From assembly GCA_001724425.1 (NCBI GenBank), contig MEEK01000015.1, positions 1 through 60,138 of the forward strand: a stretch of 60,138 nt of DNA, written 5' to 3'. Within the stretch, counting starts at the first letter, position 1; every line of letters starts with the position of its first letter. The translations under genes were made by a program, and so were the position numbers. The notes under the pieces are model-generated. The model had not been told where the DNA came from and did no database searches. It saw only the letters and a program-made list of their open reading frames with translations. Shown piece by piece: positions 46,369-54,781 of this stretch. Source of the stretch: Microbacterium sp. SCN 70-27 (GTDB lineage: Bacteria; Actinomycetota; Actinomycetes; Actinomycetales; Microbacteriaceae).

Positions 46369-47691
46369 TTACTCACCGAGGACGCGCCGAAGGTACGGAT
46401 TGCGGAAGAGACGGTCGGGATCGAGCCGGTCCCGGAGGGCGATGAAGTCATCGAACCGCGGGTAGCGCTCGCGCAGCACCGTGGCATCCAGCGAGTGCAT
46501 CTTGCCCCAGTGCGGACGCCCGCCGTGGCCGAGCATGACGTCCTCGACGGCGGCGAAGTACGCCGTCGGATCGGTCTTCCAGTAGCGGTGCACGGCGATG
46601 TAGCCGCTCGCGCGCCCCGTCGCCGTCGACATCCACAGGTCGTCGGCGGCCGCGACACGCACCTCGACGGGGAACTCGATGCGCCAGTCGTTCTCGGCGA
46701 TGAGGCGCTGCACGTCTCGGAACGCGGCGGCGAGGTTCTCGACGGGGACGGCGTACTCCATCTCGCGGAAACGCACGCCGCGGCTCGTCGCGAAGACGCG
46801 GTGCGAGGCATCCGAGAACGTGCGGTCTCCCCACACCTTCGCCGACAGGCGGTTGATGCCGGGGACGAGCGCGGGCACTGCGCGCCCGACGCTGCACACG
46901 GCCTGATGCACGCCGTTGCCGATGAGGATGTCGTCGACGGTCTTCGCGACGGCGCTGAGCGGCTTCGTCGCGGTATCCGCGGCGCACCGCGTGTTCGTCT
47001 TCGTCAGGGCGATGTCGGTGTGCGGGAACCAGTAGAACTCGAAATGATCCACCGCCATCGCCCGCGAGATGAGGTCGTCGACGACGGCGTCGAGCGGTTC
47101 GGGGCGCTCGACCGCTTCGAGGACGAAGGCCGGAATGCACTGGATGGTCACGTCGACGAGGACCCCGAGCGCGCCGAGCGACAGCGCGACGGCGGGGAGG
47201 ATGCCGGGTTCGTTGTCTTCGTCGATCGTGAGGAGTTCACCATCCGCCGTGACGAGCGTCGCCGCGACGATCTGCGTCGCGATGCCGCCGAACTGGGCGC
47301 CGGTGCCGTGGGTTCCGGTCGAGATCGCACCCGAGATCGACTGGCGGTCGATGTCGCCGAGGTTCGTCATCGCGAGGCCATACGGGGCGAGGAGCGCGGG
47401 GATGCGGTGCAGGCGCGTCCCGGCGAGAAGGCGCGCGCGAGCGCGCTCGCGGTCGACCGACACGAGCCCGGAGAGGTCGCTCAGATCGAGCAGGGTGCCG
47501 GGAGCGACGGCGATGCCGGTGAAGCTGTGGCCGGAGCCGACCGCCTTGACGGGGCGACCCCGACCCGCCGCCGAGCGCACCGAGCGGCGGACCGCTTCGA
47601 TCGTGTTGGGGTATTCCACGAGCTGCGGGCGGACCTTCTCCGTCCGAGCCCAGTTCTGCCAGGTGCCGCCGGGCCGTGTCGTCGTCGACAT
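46369..47691 (-). CDS. D-arabinono-1,4-lactone oxidase-type FAD enzyme
   Basis: A 440-aa sugar-lactone or alditol oxidase of the VAO family. The N-terminal FAD domain has VKAVGSGHSFTGIAVAPGT and SGAISTGTHGTG; the C-terminal ALO domain has EFYWFPHTDIAL and ends with RPHWGKMHSLDA (HWGK motif). It may oxidise L-gulono-, galactono- or arabinono-lactone or a sugar alcohol. The ATG shares one base with the stop of the upstream PLP enzyme gene. Confidence 0.93.
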   Translation of the reverse strand: MSTTTRPGGTWQNWARTEKVRPQLVEYPNTIEAVRRSVRSAAGRGRPVKAVGSGHSFTGIAVAPGTLLDLSDLSGLVSVDRERARARLLAGTRLHRIPALLAPYGLAMTNLGDIDRQSISGAISTGTHGTGAQFGGIATQIVAATLVTADGELLTIDEDNEPGILPAVALSLGALGVLVDVTIQCIPAFVLEAVERPEPLDAVVDDLISRAMAVDHFEFYWFPHTDIALTKTNTRCAADTATKPLSAVAKTVDDILIGNGVHQAVCSVGRAVPALVPGINRLSAKVWGDRTFSDASHRVFATSRGVRFREMEYAVPVENLAAAFRDVQRLIAENDWRIEFPVEVRVAAADDLWMSTATGRASGYIAVHRYWKTDPTAYFAAVEDVMLGHGGRPHWGKMHSLDATVLRERYPRFDDFIALRDRLDPDRLFRNPYLRRVLGE

Positions 47692-48935
47692 CAGAGGAAG
47701 CCCTTCCCTTCGCCGCGGTAGGTCGCGACCTCGCCGACGAGCTGTGCGCCGGACGTGAGCTGATAGCGGTCGATGCGTTCGGCGAGCTCACCGCTCTTCG
47801 CGTGGCGGAACCACACGCGATCGCCGACGGCGAGGTGGCGCGACGCGTCGCCCTGCAGGGGCGTCTGGACCTCACCGGCCCCCTCGCGCCCGAGGGTGTG
47901 CAGCCCCGCCGGCCACGTGGGCAGCGGCTGGCGCGACGCGACGGGCGGACCGGAGGCGATCCAGCCTCCGCCGAGGACCGTCGCGATGTCGGGGACGGGC
48001 TTGCGGACGACTTCCAGGGCGAATGCCGCTGCCGGCGCGGGGTCGAACGCACGGAACAGGTCGAAGAGGTGCCCGGCCAGCAGCCCACTGCCGGCTGTGG
48101 TTTCGGTGACCGCGCGGTCGGCCGCCGTGGACTCCAGCGACCCTGTCCCTCCCCCGTTGACGAACTCGAGCGGCGTGATCTGCCGCAGGGCCTCGACGAT
48201 CGCGCCACGGCGGTCGAGGAGTTCCTGCCCGGAGCGGCGCTGCATCCACCGGATGACGGCGTCGCCCGAGCCGGTGTCGTCCGGCTGACCGGCGATCTGC
48301 GCTTCGTACATCATGAGCCCGACGAGGCGGAAGCCCGGCCGTTCGGCGATGCGACGGCCCAGGCCTGCGACTTCGCCCACCTCGTGCACGGGCGACCGGC
48401 GCACGCCGATGTGGCCGAGCACGGGCGAGCGCCACGAGGCATCCGCATCGATCGCGACCCGGATCTCTGCTCGACTTCCGGGCGCGGCGATGGCGTCGAC
48501 GAGGTCGAGCTGGGCGAGGTCGTCGACCATGAGGGTGATGCGGGCCGCCTTCTCCTCATCGGCGGCGAGCGCGGCGAGCGGGGCGCGGTCGACGCTCGGG
48601 TAGCCGAGGACGATGTCGTCGTGGTCCTCGGCGAGCCAGAGCGCCTCGGGCAGGGTGAAGGCGAGGATGCCCCGATAGCCGGGGAGCGCGAGCGTGGCAT
48701 CCAGCACCTCGCGCACGCGGATCGACTTGCTCGCGACACGGATCGGCACCCCGCTGGAACGGACGACGAGGTCGAGCGCGTTGTGACGGAGCGCGTCGAC
48801 GTCGATGGATGCCACGGGGCCCGAGATGCCGGCGATCGCGGCCGTCCGGGCCTGCCAGTAGGCGGGCGGGTTCCGCCAGGGCTCCGCGTTCGAGGGCACG
48901 GATGCAGCGGCGGCGGTGAGCAGGTCGAGGCTCAT
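47691..48935 (-). CDS. Fold-III PLP enzyme (D-threonine aldolase / amino acid deaminase-like)
   Basis: A 414-aa protein with an alanine racemase-like N-terminal barrel. The PLP lysine is K70 in PIRVASKSIRVREV. ASIDVDALRHNALDL and VNGGGTGSLEST support the D-threonine aldolase/DSD1 group. The C-terminal beta domain has LGGGWIASGPP and VWFRHAKSGELAER, where zinc-binding residues lie in DSD1 enzymes. Substrate not settled. ATG 48935 has AAGGAGCCCG upstream. Coupled to the lactone oxidase. Confidence 0.85.
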   Translation of the reverse strand: MSLDLLTAAAASVPSNAEPWRNPPAYWQARTAAIAGISGPVASIDVDALRHNALDLVVRSSGVPIRVASKSIRVREVLDATLALPGYRGILAFTLPEALWLAEDHDDIVLGYPSVDRAPLAALAADEEKAARITLMVDDLAQLDLVDAIAAPGSRAEIRVAIDADASWRSPVLGHIGVRRSPVHEVGEVAGLGRRIAERPGFRLVGLMMYEAQIAGQPDDTGSGDAVIRWMQRRSGQELLDRRGAIVEALRQITPLEFVNGGGTGSLESTAADRAVTETTAGSGLLAGHLFDLFRAFDPAPAAAFALEVVRKPVPDIATVLGGGWIASGPPVASRQPLPTWPAGLHTLGREGAGEVQTPLQGDASRHLAVGDRVWFRHAKSGELAERIDRYQLTSGAQLVGEVATYRGEGKGFL

Positions 48936-49076
48936 GGATTCGGGCTCCTTCGCACGGGTGGCACCAGCCTAGGGGCATCTGGCCCGCGCCTCGGACGCAG
49001 TGCCATCGGCGACAGGACGCCGTGTCGCGTGGTGTCGGTCCGGGCCCGCTTGCGCAAGGGTGCCGCACCCCGCCTC

Positions 49077-49082
49077 TAGGCT
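49077..49082 (+). promoter_or_regulatory. -10 element, leaderless SNase lipoprotein gene
   Basis: TAGGCT, 6 nt before ATG 49089, identical in sequence and spacing to the element at 40983-40988. Confidence 0.5.
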
Positions 49083-49088
49083 CTGGCT

Positions 49089-49868
49089 ATGCGAAAGATG
49101 TGGGGATTGGTCGTCGCCGGCGCCGTACTCGCCGGCGCCGCGGGGTGTTCTACGACGACGACGCCGACGGCGGCGCCCACCGCGACGACGCCCAGTCCGA
49201 CCGCCTCGACGAGCGCACCCGAGACGGTGCTCGTCTCCGTCGTCGACGGCGACACGATCGAGACCAACCTGGGTACCGTCCGCATCATCGGCATCGACGC
49301 ACCGGAGCGGGGCGTTTGCGGATACGACGAGGCATCCGCGCTCGTGTCGTCGCTCGTTCGGCCTGGAGACGCCCTCGTGCTCACGCTGCCTGACGGCGAG
49401 AACGAGGCGGACCGCCACGGGCGTCTCCTGCGCTACGTCGACACCGCACAGGGCGTCGATGTCGGCGCGGCACTGCTCACAGCAGGGCTCGGTATCGCGC
49501 GATACGACTCGGTAGACGGGTACCCAGGGCACCCGCGCGAGGCCGCGTACCACTCGGCTCAGACGGCTCGGCTGGCTGCGGACGGATCCGTCACGACCGT
49601 CGCATGCCAGACGGCGGCGGAGCAGGCGCAGGCTCTCGCGGAGCAGCAGGCGGCCCAGGATGCCGCGAACGCCGCCGCGCCCCAGCCCGTGGCCGACGAG
49701 TGGTGGCGGCAGTACTCCTCCTGCACGAAGCTCAAGAAGAACCCGAACGGGCACCCCACCGGGCCGTTCGCGCGTGACAACCCCGCCGAGGCCGCGATCT
49801 ACGACTGGTTCGCCCACGGCACCGGCAACAACGGCGACGGCGAAGGCGACGGCCTCGCGTGCGAGTGA
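49089..49868 (+). CDS. Secreted lipoprotein: SNase-like nuclease plus Excalibur domain
   Basis: A 259-aa lipoprotein. The signal peptide ends at lipobox GAAGC (C20), followed by a Thr/Pro/Ala linker. The thermonuclease-like domain (about 48-150) has VVDGDTIETNLGTVRIIGID and APERG, with the later REAAYHSAQ. The C-terminal Excalibur calcium-binding motif is GDGEGDGLACE. It is anchored outside the cell and may degrade extracellular nucleic acid. The catalytic Arg/Glu set is incomplete by eye, so activity is uncertain. Confidence 0.85.
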   Translation: MRKMWGLVVAGAVLAGAAGCSTTTTPTAAPTATTPSPTASTSAPETVLVSVVDGDTIETNLGTVRIIGIDAPERGVCGYDEASALVSSLVRPGDALVLTLPDGENEADRHGRLLRYVDTAQGVDVGAALLTAGLGIARYDSVDGYPGHPREAAYHSAQTARLAADGSVTTVACQTAAEQAQALAEQQAAQDAANAAAPQPVADEWWRQYSSCTKLKKNPNGHPTGPFARDNPAEAAIYDWFAHGTGNNGDGEGDGLACE

Positions 49869-49940
49869 GGCTCGCACGGTGGCCGTCCGTTCACGCGGTA
49901 CCCTGAGCGGAACACGAGCGCGACGAGTCGAGGAGGCGCG

Positions 49941-50228
49941 ATGATCGAGACGATCGCGGCGCTTCTGCGGGCGATGCTCACCGGGCTGGGCCTGATCGCC
50001 GTTCTCGACCCCGTCTCGACGGGGTCGCTCGTGGCCGTGGCCGTCCTCGTGCTGTCGGTCGCCGCACTCGTCGTCGTCGCACTCGCGACGCTGTATGCCG
50101 GCCCGAGCGGGCCCCGCACGCACCCGACGCGTCACACGGAGTTGACCGCTCCCCTCGCGCAGAGCGACCCGGATGCCGCGGGTCACGTGCGCCGGCGAGG
50201 TCCCGGCCTGGCGGCCGCGGCCGCGTAG
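49941..50228 (+). CDS. DUF6412 family small membrane protein
   Basis: A 95-aa protein with two hydrophobic segments (about 7-24 and 28-52: SLVAVAVLVLSVAALVVVAL) and a basic Ala-rich tail. It matches DUF6412, which in related genomes stands just upstream of a second yidC, as here. Function unknown. GAGGAGG before ATG 49941. Confidence 0.75.
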   Translation: MIETIAALLRAMLTGLGLIAVLDPVSTGSLVAVAVLVLSVAALVVVALATLYAGPSGPRTHPTRHTELTAPLAQSDPDAAGHVRRRGPGLAAAAA

Positions 50229-50312
50229 CGTCGATCAGCCGAGGGCGAGTCGCCCCGGCATCCGTTCGCGGCCGATCAGCCGACCCAGATCGCCTCGACG
50301 AACGGACCTTCC

Positions 50313-51056
50313 GTGGACTTCTCGACCCTGCCTGTTTTCTCGACCCTCCTCGACCTCGCATACGCGGGCCTCATGGCCCTCACCACGCTTCTGACTCCAT
50401 TGACCGGGCCGTTCGCCGCGGCCCTCGCGATCGCGTTCGTCACGCTCGTCGTGCGCGCCGCGCTCATCCCCACGGGCATCGCCCAGGCGAAAGCGGAGCA
50501 GACGCGCGCGCGGCTCGCGCCGCGCCTGCGTGACCTGCAGAAGCGTCATCGGGCCAACCCCGAGCGGCTGCAGCGCGAGACGATGCAGCTGTACCGCGAC
50601 GACGGCGCGTCGCCGTTCGCGGGTTGCCTGCCAATGCTGATCCAAGCGCCGATCGTCGGGCTGCTGTACTCCGTCTTCCTCCATCCGACGATCGGCGGCC
50701 ACCCGAACGCTCTCCTGACAGAGAGCCTGTTCGGCGTGCCGCTCGGCGAGAGACTCACGGCAGCAGTCGCGGCGGGCAGCACCGACCCCGCGACGTGGGT
50801 GGTGATCGGATGCCTCGTCCTCCTCATCGCACTCGTCGGCGAGCTGACGCGCCGTCTGCTCCGGGTGCCACCGCTCGGTGACTCGAACACCCCGCAGCCG
50901 CGAATCCTGGGTGGCCTTCTCGGCACGCTGCAGTTCGCGACGGCCGTCGTCGCGATGTTCGTACCGCTCGCGGCGGGGATCTACCTGCTCGTGACCGTCA
51001 CGTGGACCCTCTGCCAGCGGCTCGTGCTACGCCGGCGGTACCCGATCGATGTGTAA
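50313..51056 (+). CDS. YidC/Oxa1 family membrane insertase, short paralogue
   Basis: A 247-aa insertase-type protein with about five helices. Conserved segments are FAAALAIAFVTLVVRAALIP (containing the hydrophilic-groove Arg), QKRHRANPERLQRETMQLY, the CLPMLIQAPIVGLLYSVF helix and TVTWTLCQRLVLRR at the end. It lacks the long outer domain and is shorter than the housekeeping YidC next to rpmH/rnpA, so it is probably a second copy. GTG 50313. Confidence 0.9.
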   Translation: MDFSTLPVFSTLLDLAYAGLMALTTLLTPLTGPFAAALAIAFVTLVVRAALIPTGIAQAKAEQTRARLAPRLRDLQKRHRANPERLQRETMQLYRDDGASPFAGCLPMLIQAPIVGLLYSVFLHPTIGGHPNALLTESLFGVPLGERLTAAVAAGSTDPATWVVIGCLVLLIALVGELTRRLLRVPPLGDSNTPQPRILGGLLGTLQFATAVVAMFVPLAAGIYLLVTVTWTLCQRLVLRRRYPIDV

Positions 51057-51078
51057 GCCGCGATCCGAACGGCATCCC

Positions 51079-51084
51079 TAGAAT
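51079..51084 (+). promoter_or_regulatory. -10 element of the NERD gene
   Basis: TAGAAT, 7 nt before an ATA codon at 51092. At other leaderless genes here the same spacing leads to ATG or GTG. Confidence 0.4.
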
Positions 51085-51091
51085 CGAGCCG

Positions 51092-51919
51092 ATAACGACT
51101 GACTTCCCCCCTCAGCTGCCCTCAGACTCCCCCGCGGTCGCCGCACCGTTCGGAGGGACCCCCGCGGCATCCGTCATAGCCGAGTGCCTGCGCGTTCAGA
51201 GTGAGGTGCCGCCGCGTTCCGCCTTCGCACGGTTCCTCGGCAGGTCGCCGCTGTCGGAGGACTCGCACCCCTGGTACGTCGGCGCGCTCGGCGAACTCGA
51301 GGTCGCCCGCAGACTCGAAGCGCTCGGCGACGGGTGGACCGTGGTGCATTCGGTGCCGATCGGGACGCGCGGCAGCGACATCGACCACGTGGTCGTCGGC
51401 CCACCCGGCGTCTTCACCCTGAACACGAAGCACCACGCGGGTGCGAAGGTCTGGGTCGGCGGCCGGCGATTGCTGGTCAACGGTCAGAAGACGGAGCATC
51501 TCCGCAACACGCGCCACGAGGCGCCGAGAACGCAGAAGCTCCTGTCATCGGCGGTCGGCGCCGATGTTCCCGTGCGCGGTGTCATCGTCGTCGTGGGAGC
51601 GAAGCAGATCACGGTTCGAGAGCAGCCTGCGGATGTCGCGGTGCTGGCCTCACCGCAGCTCGTGCGGTGGCTGAAGAAGCAGAAGCCGGCCCTCGACGCC
51701 GCGCTCGGTGCGACCGTCGCGGCGGCGGTGTGCGCCAAGGAGACATGGACGGGCCAGCCGCAACCGATGGCCGACACCGCGGGCTTCGCCCAGCTGCGCC
51801 GCGAAGTGGAGTCGGCACGGCGTGTTCGGATGCTCTGGGGTGGAGCCGTTCTCGTCGGTATCCTCGGTGTCAGCGTGCCCCTGGCGATCGGCTACTACGC
51901 GCGCCTGTTCGGCGGGTGA
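51092..51919 (+). CDS. NERD (nuclease-related) domain protein, start codon uncertain
   Basis: A protein of about 275 aa with a NERD domain: YVGALGELEVARRLEALGDG, IGTRGSDIDHVVVGPPGVFT and LNTKHHAGAKVWVGGRRLLV. These give the restriction-nuclease-like E-D-E/K arrangement. A C-terminal helix follows (RMLWGGAVLVGILGVSVPL). No ATG, GTG or TTG opens the frame where the conserved N-terminal part ASVIAECLRVQ begins. Choices are ATA 51092 (right spacing from TAGAAT), CTG 51116 or the late GTG 51206. NERD proteins are linked to nucleic-acid processing or signalling; the role here is unknown. Confidence 0.75.
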   Translation: MTTDFPPQLPSDSPAVAAPFGGTPAASVIAECLRVQSEVPPRSAFARFLGRSPLSEDSHPWYVGALGELEVARRLEALGDGWTVVHSVPIGTRGSDIDHVVVGPPGVFTLNTKHHAGAKVWVGGRRLLVNGQKTEHLRNTRHEAPRTQKLLSSAVGADVPVRGVIVVVGAKQITVREQPADVAVLASPQLVRWLKKQKPALDAALGATVAAAVCAKETWTGQPQPMADTAGFAQLRREVESARRVRMLWGGAVLVGILGVSVPLAIGYYARLFGG

Positions 51920-52024
51920 TGCGGACAGCTTCACTACCCCAGCGGATGGCCGCGACGGCTTCGCAGCGACAACGGCGATCGAGGTGGATCTCGATCTGAG
52001 GCGGACAGCTCGGTGCGAATGGCG

Positions 52025-52750
52025 TCACCTGGCCTTGTTGCGAATCTGAAGACCGCCGGACGGCCGAGGACCGATATCGAAGAGGTCGATCTCGCGAATC
52101 AGGTCGGACAGTTTTGCGTAGCCCCAGTTCCGGGGGTCGAAATCGGGTTGTTGCTTGCGCATGAGCTGGCCGACCGGCCCGAGGTTCGCCCAGCCGTCCT
52201 CGCCAGACGCGGTCGAAACGCAAGCCCGCAGCCCGGCCACAAGCTTCGTGTTGCTCCGGAGATCCTTCCGCAGGGTGCGTGCGGGGGCGGCCACGATCTC
52301 CTCGACCTCGCCTTCGCCGAGCACCTCGAGGTAGGTGAAGATGTCGCACGCATTGCGGAACGCCTCGGGGGTCTTGCGCTCGCCGAAGCCGTAGACCGTC
52401 ACACCGTCCTCTCGGATACGGGTCGCGAGCCGAGTGAAGTCACTGTCGGAGGACACGATGCAGAAGCCACTGAAGCGACGTGTGTAGAGGAGATCCATCG
52501 CATCGATGATGAGAGCGCTGTCCGTCGCGTTCTTCCGTACGGTGTTCGCAAACTGCTGCATCGGCTGGATCACGTGCTCGCTCGCCGCGGTTTTCCAACC
52601 GGCGAGCCGGGTCGTCGTCCAGTCTCCATAGACGCGTTTCACGGATGCCGTGCCGAAGCGGGCGATCTCGGAGATCACCGCACCGACCTTCGAGGAGGGA
52701 ACGTTGTCGGCGTCGATGAGAACCGCGAGCAGGTCGGTGGGGTGAGCCAT
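52025..52750 (-). CDS. NYN-domain RNase-like protein with OST-HTH/LOTUS domain
   Basis: A 241-aa protein. The N-terminal NYN (PIN-like) domain holds the acidic residues in LAVLIDADNVPSSKV, DSALIIDAMDLLY and VSSDSDFTRLATRIR. The C-terminal LOTUS-type RNA-binding domain (about 160-235) has GWANLGPVGQLMRKQQPDFD and NWGYAKLSDLIREID. The family is thought to act on RNA. ATG 52750. Monocistronic. Confidence 0.92.
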   Translation of the reverse strand: MAHPTDLLAVLIDADNVPSSKVGAVISEIARFGTASVKRVYGDWTTTRLAGWKTAASEHVIQPMQQFANTVRKNATDSALIIDAMDLLYTRRFSGFCIVSSDSDFTRLATRIREDGVTVYGFGERKTPEAFRNACDIFTYLEVLGEGEVEEIVAAPARTLRKDLRSNTKLVAGLRACVSTASGEDGWANLGPVGQLMRKQQPDFDPRNWGYAKLSDLIREIDLFDIGPRPSGGLQIRNKAR

Positions 52751-52845
52751 ACGTCAAGAATGCAGTGTCATCGTGCGATCCCAGAAACGCCGTGTCGCCC
52801 GGCGGAAGGCCATTGGCCGGCGGGGAACGGAACACTGCGGCTGAC

Positions 52846-52881
52846 CGGGTGGTGGGCCGAAGCCTCTCGACCCACCACCCG
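52846..52881 (-). terminator. Terminator of the DUF4352 gene
   Basis: Perfect 11-bp stem CGGGTGGTGGG/CCCACCACCCG with a 14-nt loop, 12 nt after the stop at 52893 on the minus strand. Confidence 0.8.
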
Positions 52882-52892
52882 CTCGTCGAGCC

Positions 52893-53849
52893 TCAGTGAA
52901 TTGCCACGAAGACCTTGTCGGCCAGCATCCCGGGACGCACGGCGAGGACGCCATCGACAGGCGATGGAACCTGAATCGCCATGTTCCCCGTGGCGCTGCC
53001 CCCGTTGTACAGGGTGCTCACCGAGTCCATCGCGTCGGGTGCGACGACGAGCTTGTCGAGCGAGTTGACCGTCACCCCCGCGGCCGTCACGTACTCGACA
53101 CCGACGAACGCCGGCATCTGACCGTCCGCATCATCTCCGATGTACGTGACCGTGTAGTTGACCAGGATGAACTCCGTTCCGGCGTCGGCCGGTTCGTTGA
53201 AGCTGTTTGCGGCGGCGATCGCGTCACTGGCCGCGGCACCCGACGTCACCGCGTTGACGGTGACCTTCCACTCATCGCTGGAGATCGCCGAACCGAGGGC
53301 TGCGGGGTTCTCACGCGTACCGGTCTCGGCGGCTGAGGACCCCTCGGTTGCGTCATCGTCAGCAGACGTCTGACCCTGGTCCTGACTCTCAGGAGACTCG
53401 ATCACGGTGGTGCCGCTGCTGTTGAACGCATCATTGAACGAGTTGGCGACCACGCCGAAGAAGACGACGACGCCCACGATGGTTCCCACCACCGAGACGA
53501 TGATCGCCGTGATCGCCTGCCACTTGGTGCCCTTCAGGAACACAGCAACAAGGCCGAGAATGAAGCCGACCGGCAGCAGGATCCAGCCGATGATGAGGGC
53601 GCCGGGGATGCAGGCGAACACGAATCCCACGATGGCGACGATCATCGCGACAAGCCCCAGGACATTCCTGCCCCGGTTCTGCGCGCCGTGCGGCTGCGGC
53701 GGCATGCCGAGGGCGGGCGCGCCATACGGGTTCTGCTGCGGTACGGCGGGCGCGCCGTACGGGTTCTGTGGCGGCACTGCGGGGCCGCCGTAGGGGCCCT
53801 GTTGCGGGGCCGCGGGATCGCCGGGGTTCGGCGGGAGGACGTTCGACAT
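52893..53849 (-). CDS. Membrane protein with Pro-rich repeats and DUF4352 domain
   Basis: A 318-aa protein. The N-terminus has three near repeats of PYGAPAVPQQN (residues 19-48; the matching direct repeats are near 53725-53800). Two helices (about 62-84 and 94-125) form a DUF4190-like part. After an acidic Ser/Thr linker comes an outer Ig-like DUF4352 domain (EWKVTVNAVTSG, TEFILVNYTVTYIGDDA, VVAPDAMDSVSTLYNGG). Function unknown; such proteins often respond to stress. ATG 53849 with GGAGA upstream. The minus-strand -10 TAAGAT lies at 53920-53925. Confidence 0.85.
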   Translation of the reverse strand: MSNVLPPNPGDPAAPQQGPYGGPAVPPQNPYGAPAVPQQNPYGAPALGMPPQPHGAQNRGRNVLGLVAMIVAIVGFVFACIPGALIIGWILLPVGFILGLVAVFLKGTKWQAITAIIVSVVGTIVGVVVFFGVVANSFNDAFNSSGTTVIESPESQDQGQTSADDDATEGSSAAETGTRENPAALGSAISSDEWKVTVNAVTSGAAASDAIAAANSFNEPADAGTEFILVNYTVTYIGDDADGQMPAFVGVEYVTAAGVTVNSLDKLVVAPDAMDSVSTLYNGGSATGNMAIQVPSPVDGVLAVRPGMLADKVFVAIH

Positions 53850-54187
53850 TGATTCTCCAGTCGGGTGATGCAGGAAAGAACCGGGCAACTGATCGCCCGC
53901 GTCACATGAGACAATTCTCATCTTACGCAGGGCCCCGACATTGGCATTTCCCAGGGAGCCTCAGGCCGATCGCACCTGGGCCGGCGCCGGACGTCGGTGG
54001 CTGAGGCGGACCAGTTTGATCTCGCCCCGGTACCCGCGGTTCGCCCCACTCGAGCCATTCGGGCACGTCCATCTGCACTCCGGGCGACGCCGACGACTGG
54101 CGCTGAACGTGCAAGGGCCGACCGCTTCGCCCTCGATAGGGTGATTCCGCGACGCACACTCGAACATGTCGGCGCAGGGAGAAAGAC
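53850..54187. other. Divergent intergenic region without a convincing gene
   Basis: This 338-nt gap separates two divergent genes. It holds TAAGAT (53920-53925, minus) and TAGGGT (54137-54142, plus) as probable -10 elements. Several reading frames cross it, but their codon use is poor and no known motif was seen. One starting MDVPEWLEWG on the minus strand near 54075 is too weak to call. Confidence 0.5.
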
Positions 54188-54577
54188 GTGAGCGACACAC
54201 AGGCCGGTTGGTACGACGACGGCACGGGCACGACCCGGTGGTGGGATGGACGGGCCTGGACCGAGACGGTGCAGCCGCCGGCGCCCCCGGAGCCCGGCAT
54301 TCCCGGAATGATCAACCGCGCGCAGGCGGATGCCGTCTCCGGCGCACAACCGCGCCCCGCTCCCACGGGAATGAGCTACGTCGTCCTGCAGGTCGTGCTG
54401 AAGGAGAAGTTCTTCGGCACGGGGTCGGGAAACCTCACGGAGCTCGAGAGCGTGATCAATCGGCAGGCGGCGCTCGGCTACCGGCTCCACACCATCACGA
54501 CGGCGTCATCCGGCAGCACGGGCTTCGGCGGGGGCGACCGCATCCAGGCGACGATGGTGTTCGAGAAGCTCGTCTGA
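54188..54577 (+). CDS. DUF2510 plus DUF4177 domain protein
   Basis: A 129-aa soluble protein. The N-terminal DUF2510 box is QAGWYDDGTGTTRWWDGRAW; the C-terminal DUF4177 domain has YVVLQVVLKEKFFG, ELESVINRQAALGYRLH and ATMVFEKLV. Role unknown. GTG 54188 has GGGAGAAAG upstream and a TAGGGT -10 at 54137-54142. Confidence 0.88.
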   Translation: MSDTQAGWYDDGTGTTRWWDGRAWTETVQPPAPPEPGIPGMINRAQADAVSGAQPRPAPTGMSYVVLQVVLKEKFFGTGSGNLTELESVINRQAALGYRLHTITTASSGSTGFGGGDRIQATMVFEKLV

Positions 54578-54635
54578 CGACTCTCCGCCATCACGAGGTC
54601 CCCACGGGGCCAACCCGGCGTCCGCGTCGCAGCCG

Positions 54636-54708
54636 TACCCCCGGACGGACTCGAACCGACACTGAAGCGATTTTAAGTCGCCTGCCTCTGCCATTGGGCT
54701 ACGGGGGC
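54636..54708 (-). tRNA. tRNA with anticodon UAA but a short (class I) variable arm
   Basis: A 73-nt cloverleaf on the minus strand. Acceptor GCCCCCG pairs with CGGGGGT; the D arm is GCCC-AATGGCAG-AGGC (one C-A mismatch). Anticodon stem GGCGA/TCGCT closes the loop CTTAAAA, so the anticodon is TAA. The variable region is only TCAGT; the T arm is GTCGG-TTCGAGT-CCGTC (one T-T mismatch); the discriminator is A; CCA is not encoded. UAA reads leucine UUA, yet leucine tRNAs have a long variable arm, which is absent. A minus-strand -10 (TAGCCT, 54717-54722) suggests it is expressed. The amino-acid identity is therefore open. Confidence 0.75.
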
Positions 54709-54729
54709 CTGCTCACAGGCTAGCCCGCA

Positions 54730-54777
54730 CGAACGACGAACCCCCATCCCGCGAGCGGGATGGGGGTTCGTCGTTCG
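54730..54777. terminator. Strong terminator of ndh
   Basis: A stem of about 22 perfect bp (CGAACGACGAACCCCCATCC and its complement) around a 4-nt CGAG loop, directly after the ndh stop and upstream of the tRNA promoter. Confidence 0.85.
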
Positions 54778-54781
54778 AGAT

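Noticed and set aside
46495..47721. Long plus-strand frame opposite the lactone oxidase gene
   Set aside because: Shadow frame without motifs; the minus-strand FAD enzyme is unmistakable.
53720..53805. Direct repeats as a mobile or regulatory repeat
   Set aside because: They are the coding repeats PYGAPAVPQQN of the DUF4352 protein.
53923..54366. Minus-strand frame in the 53850-54187 gap (possible Nudix N-terminal remnant)
   Set aside because: Only PEWLEWG at its core recalls a known start; codon use and composition do not support a gene.
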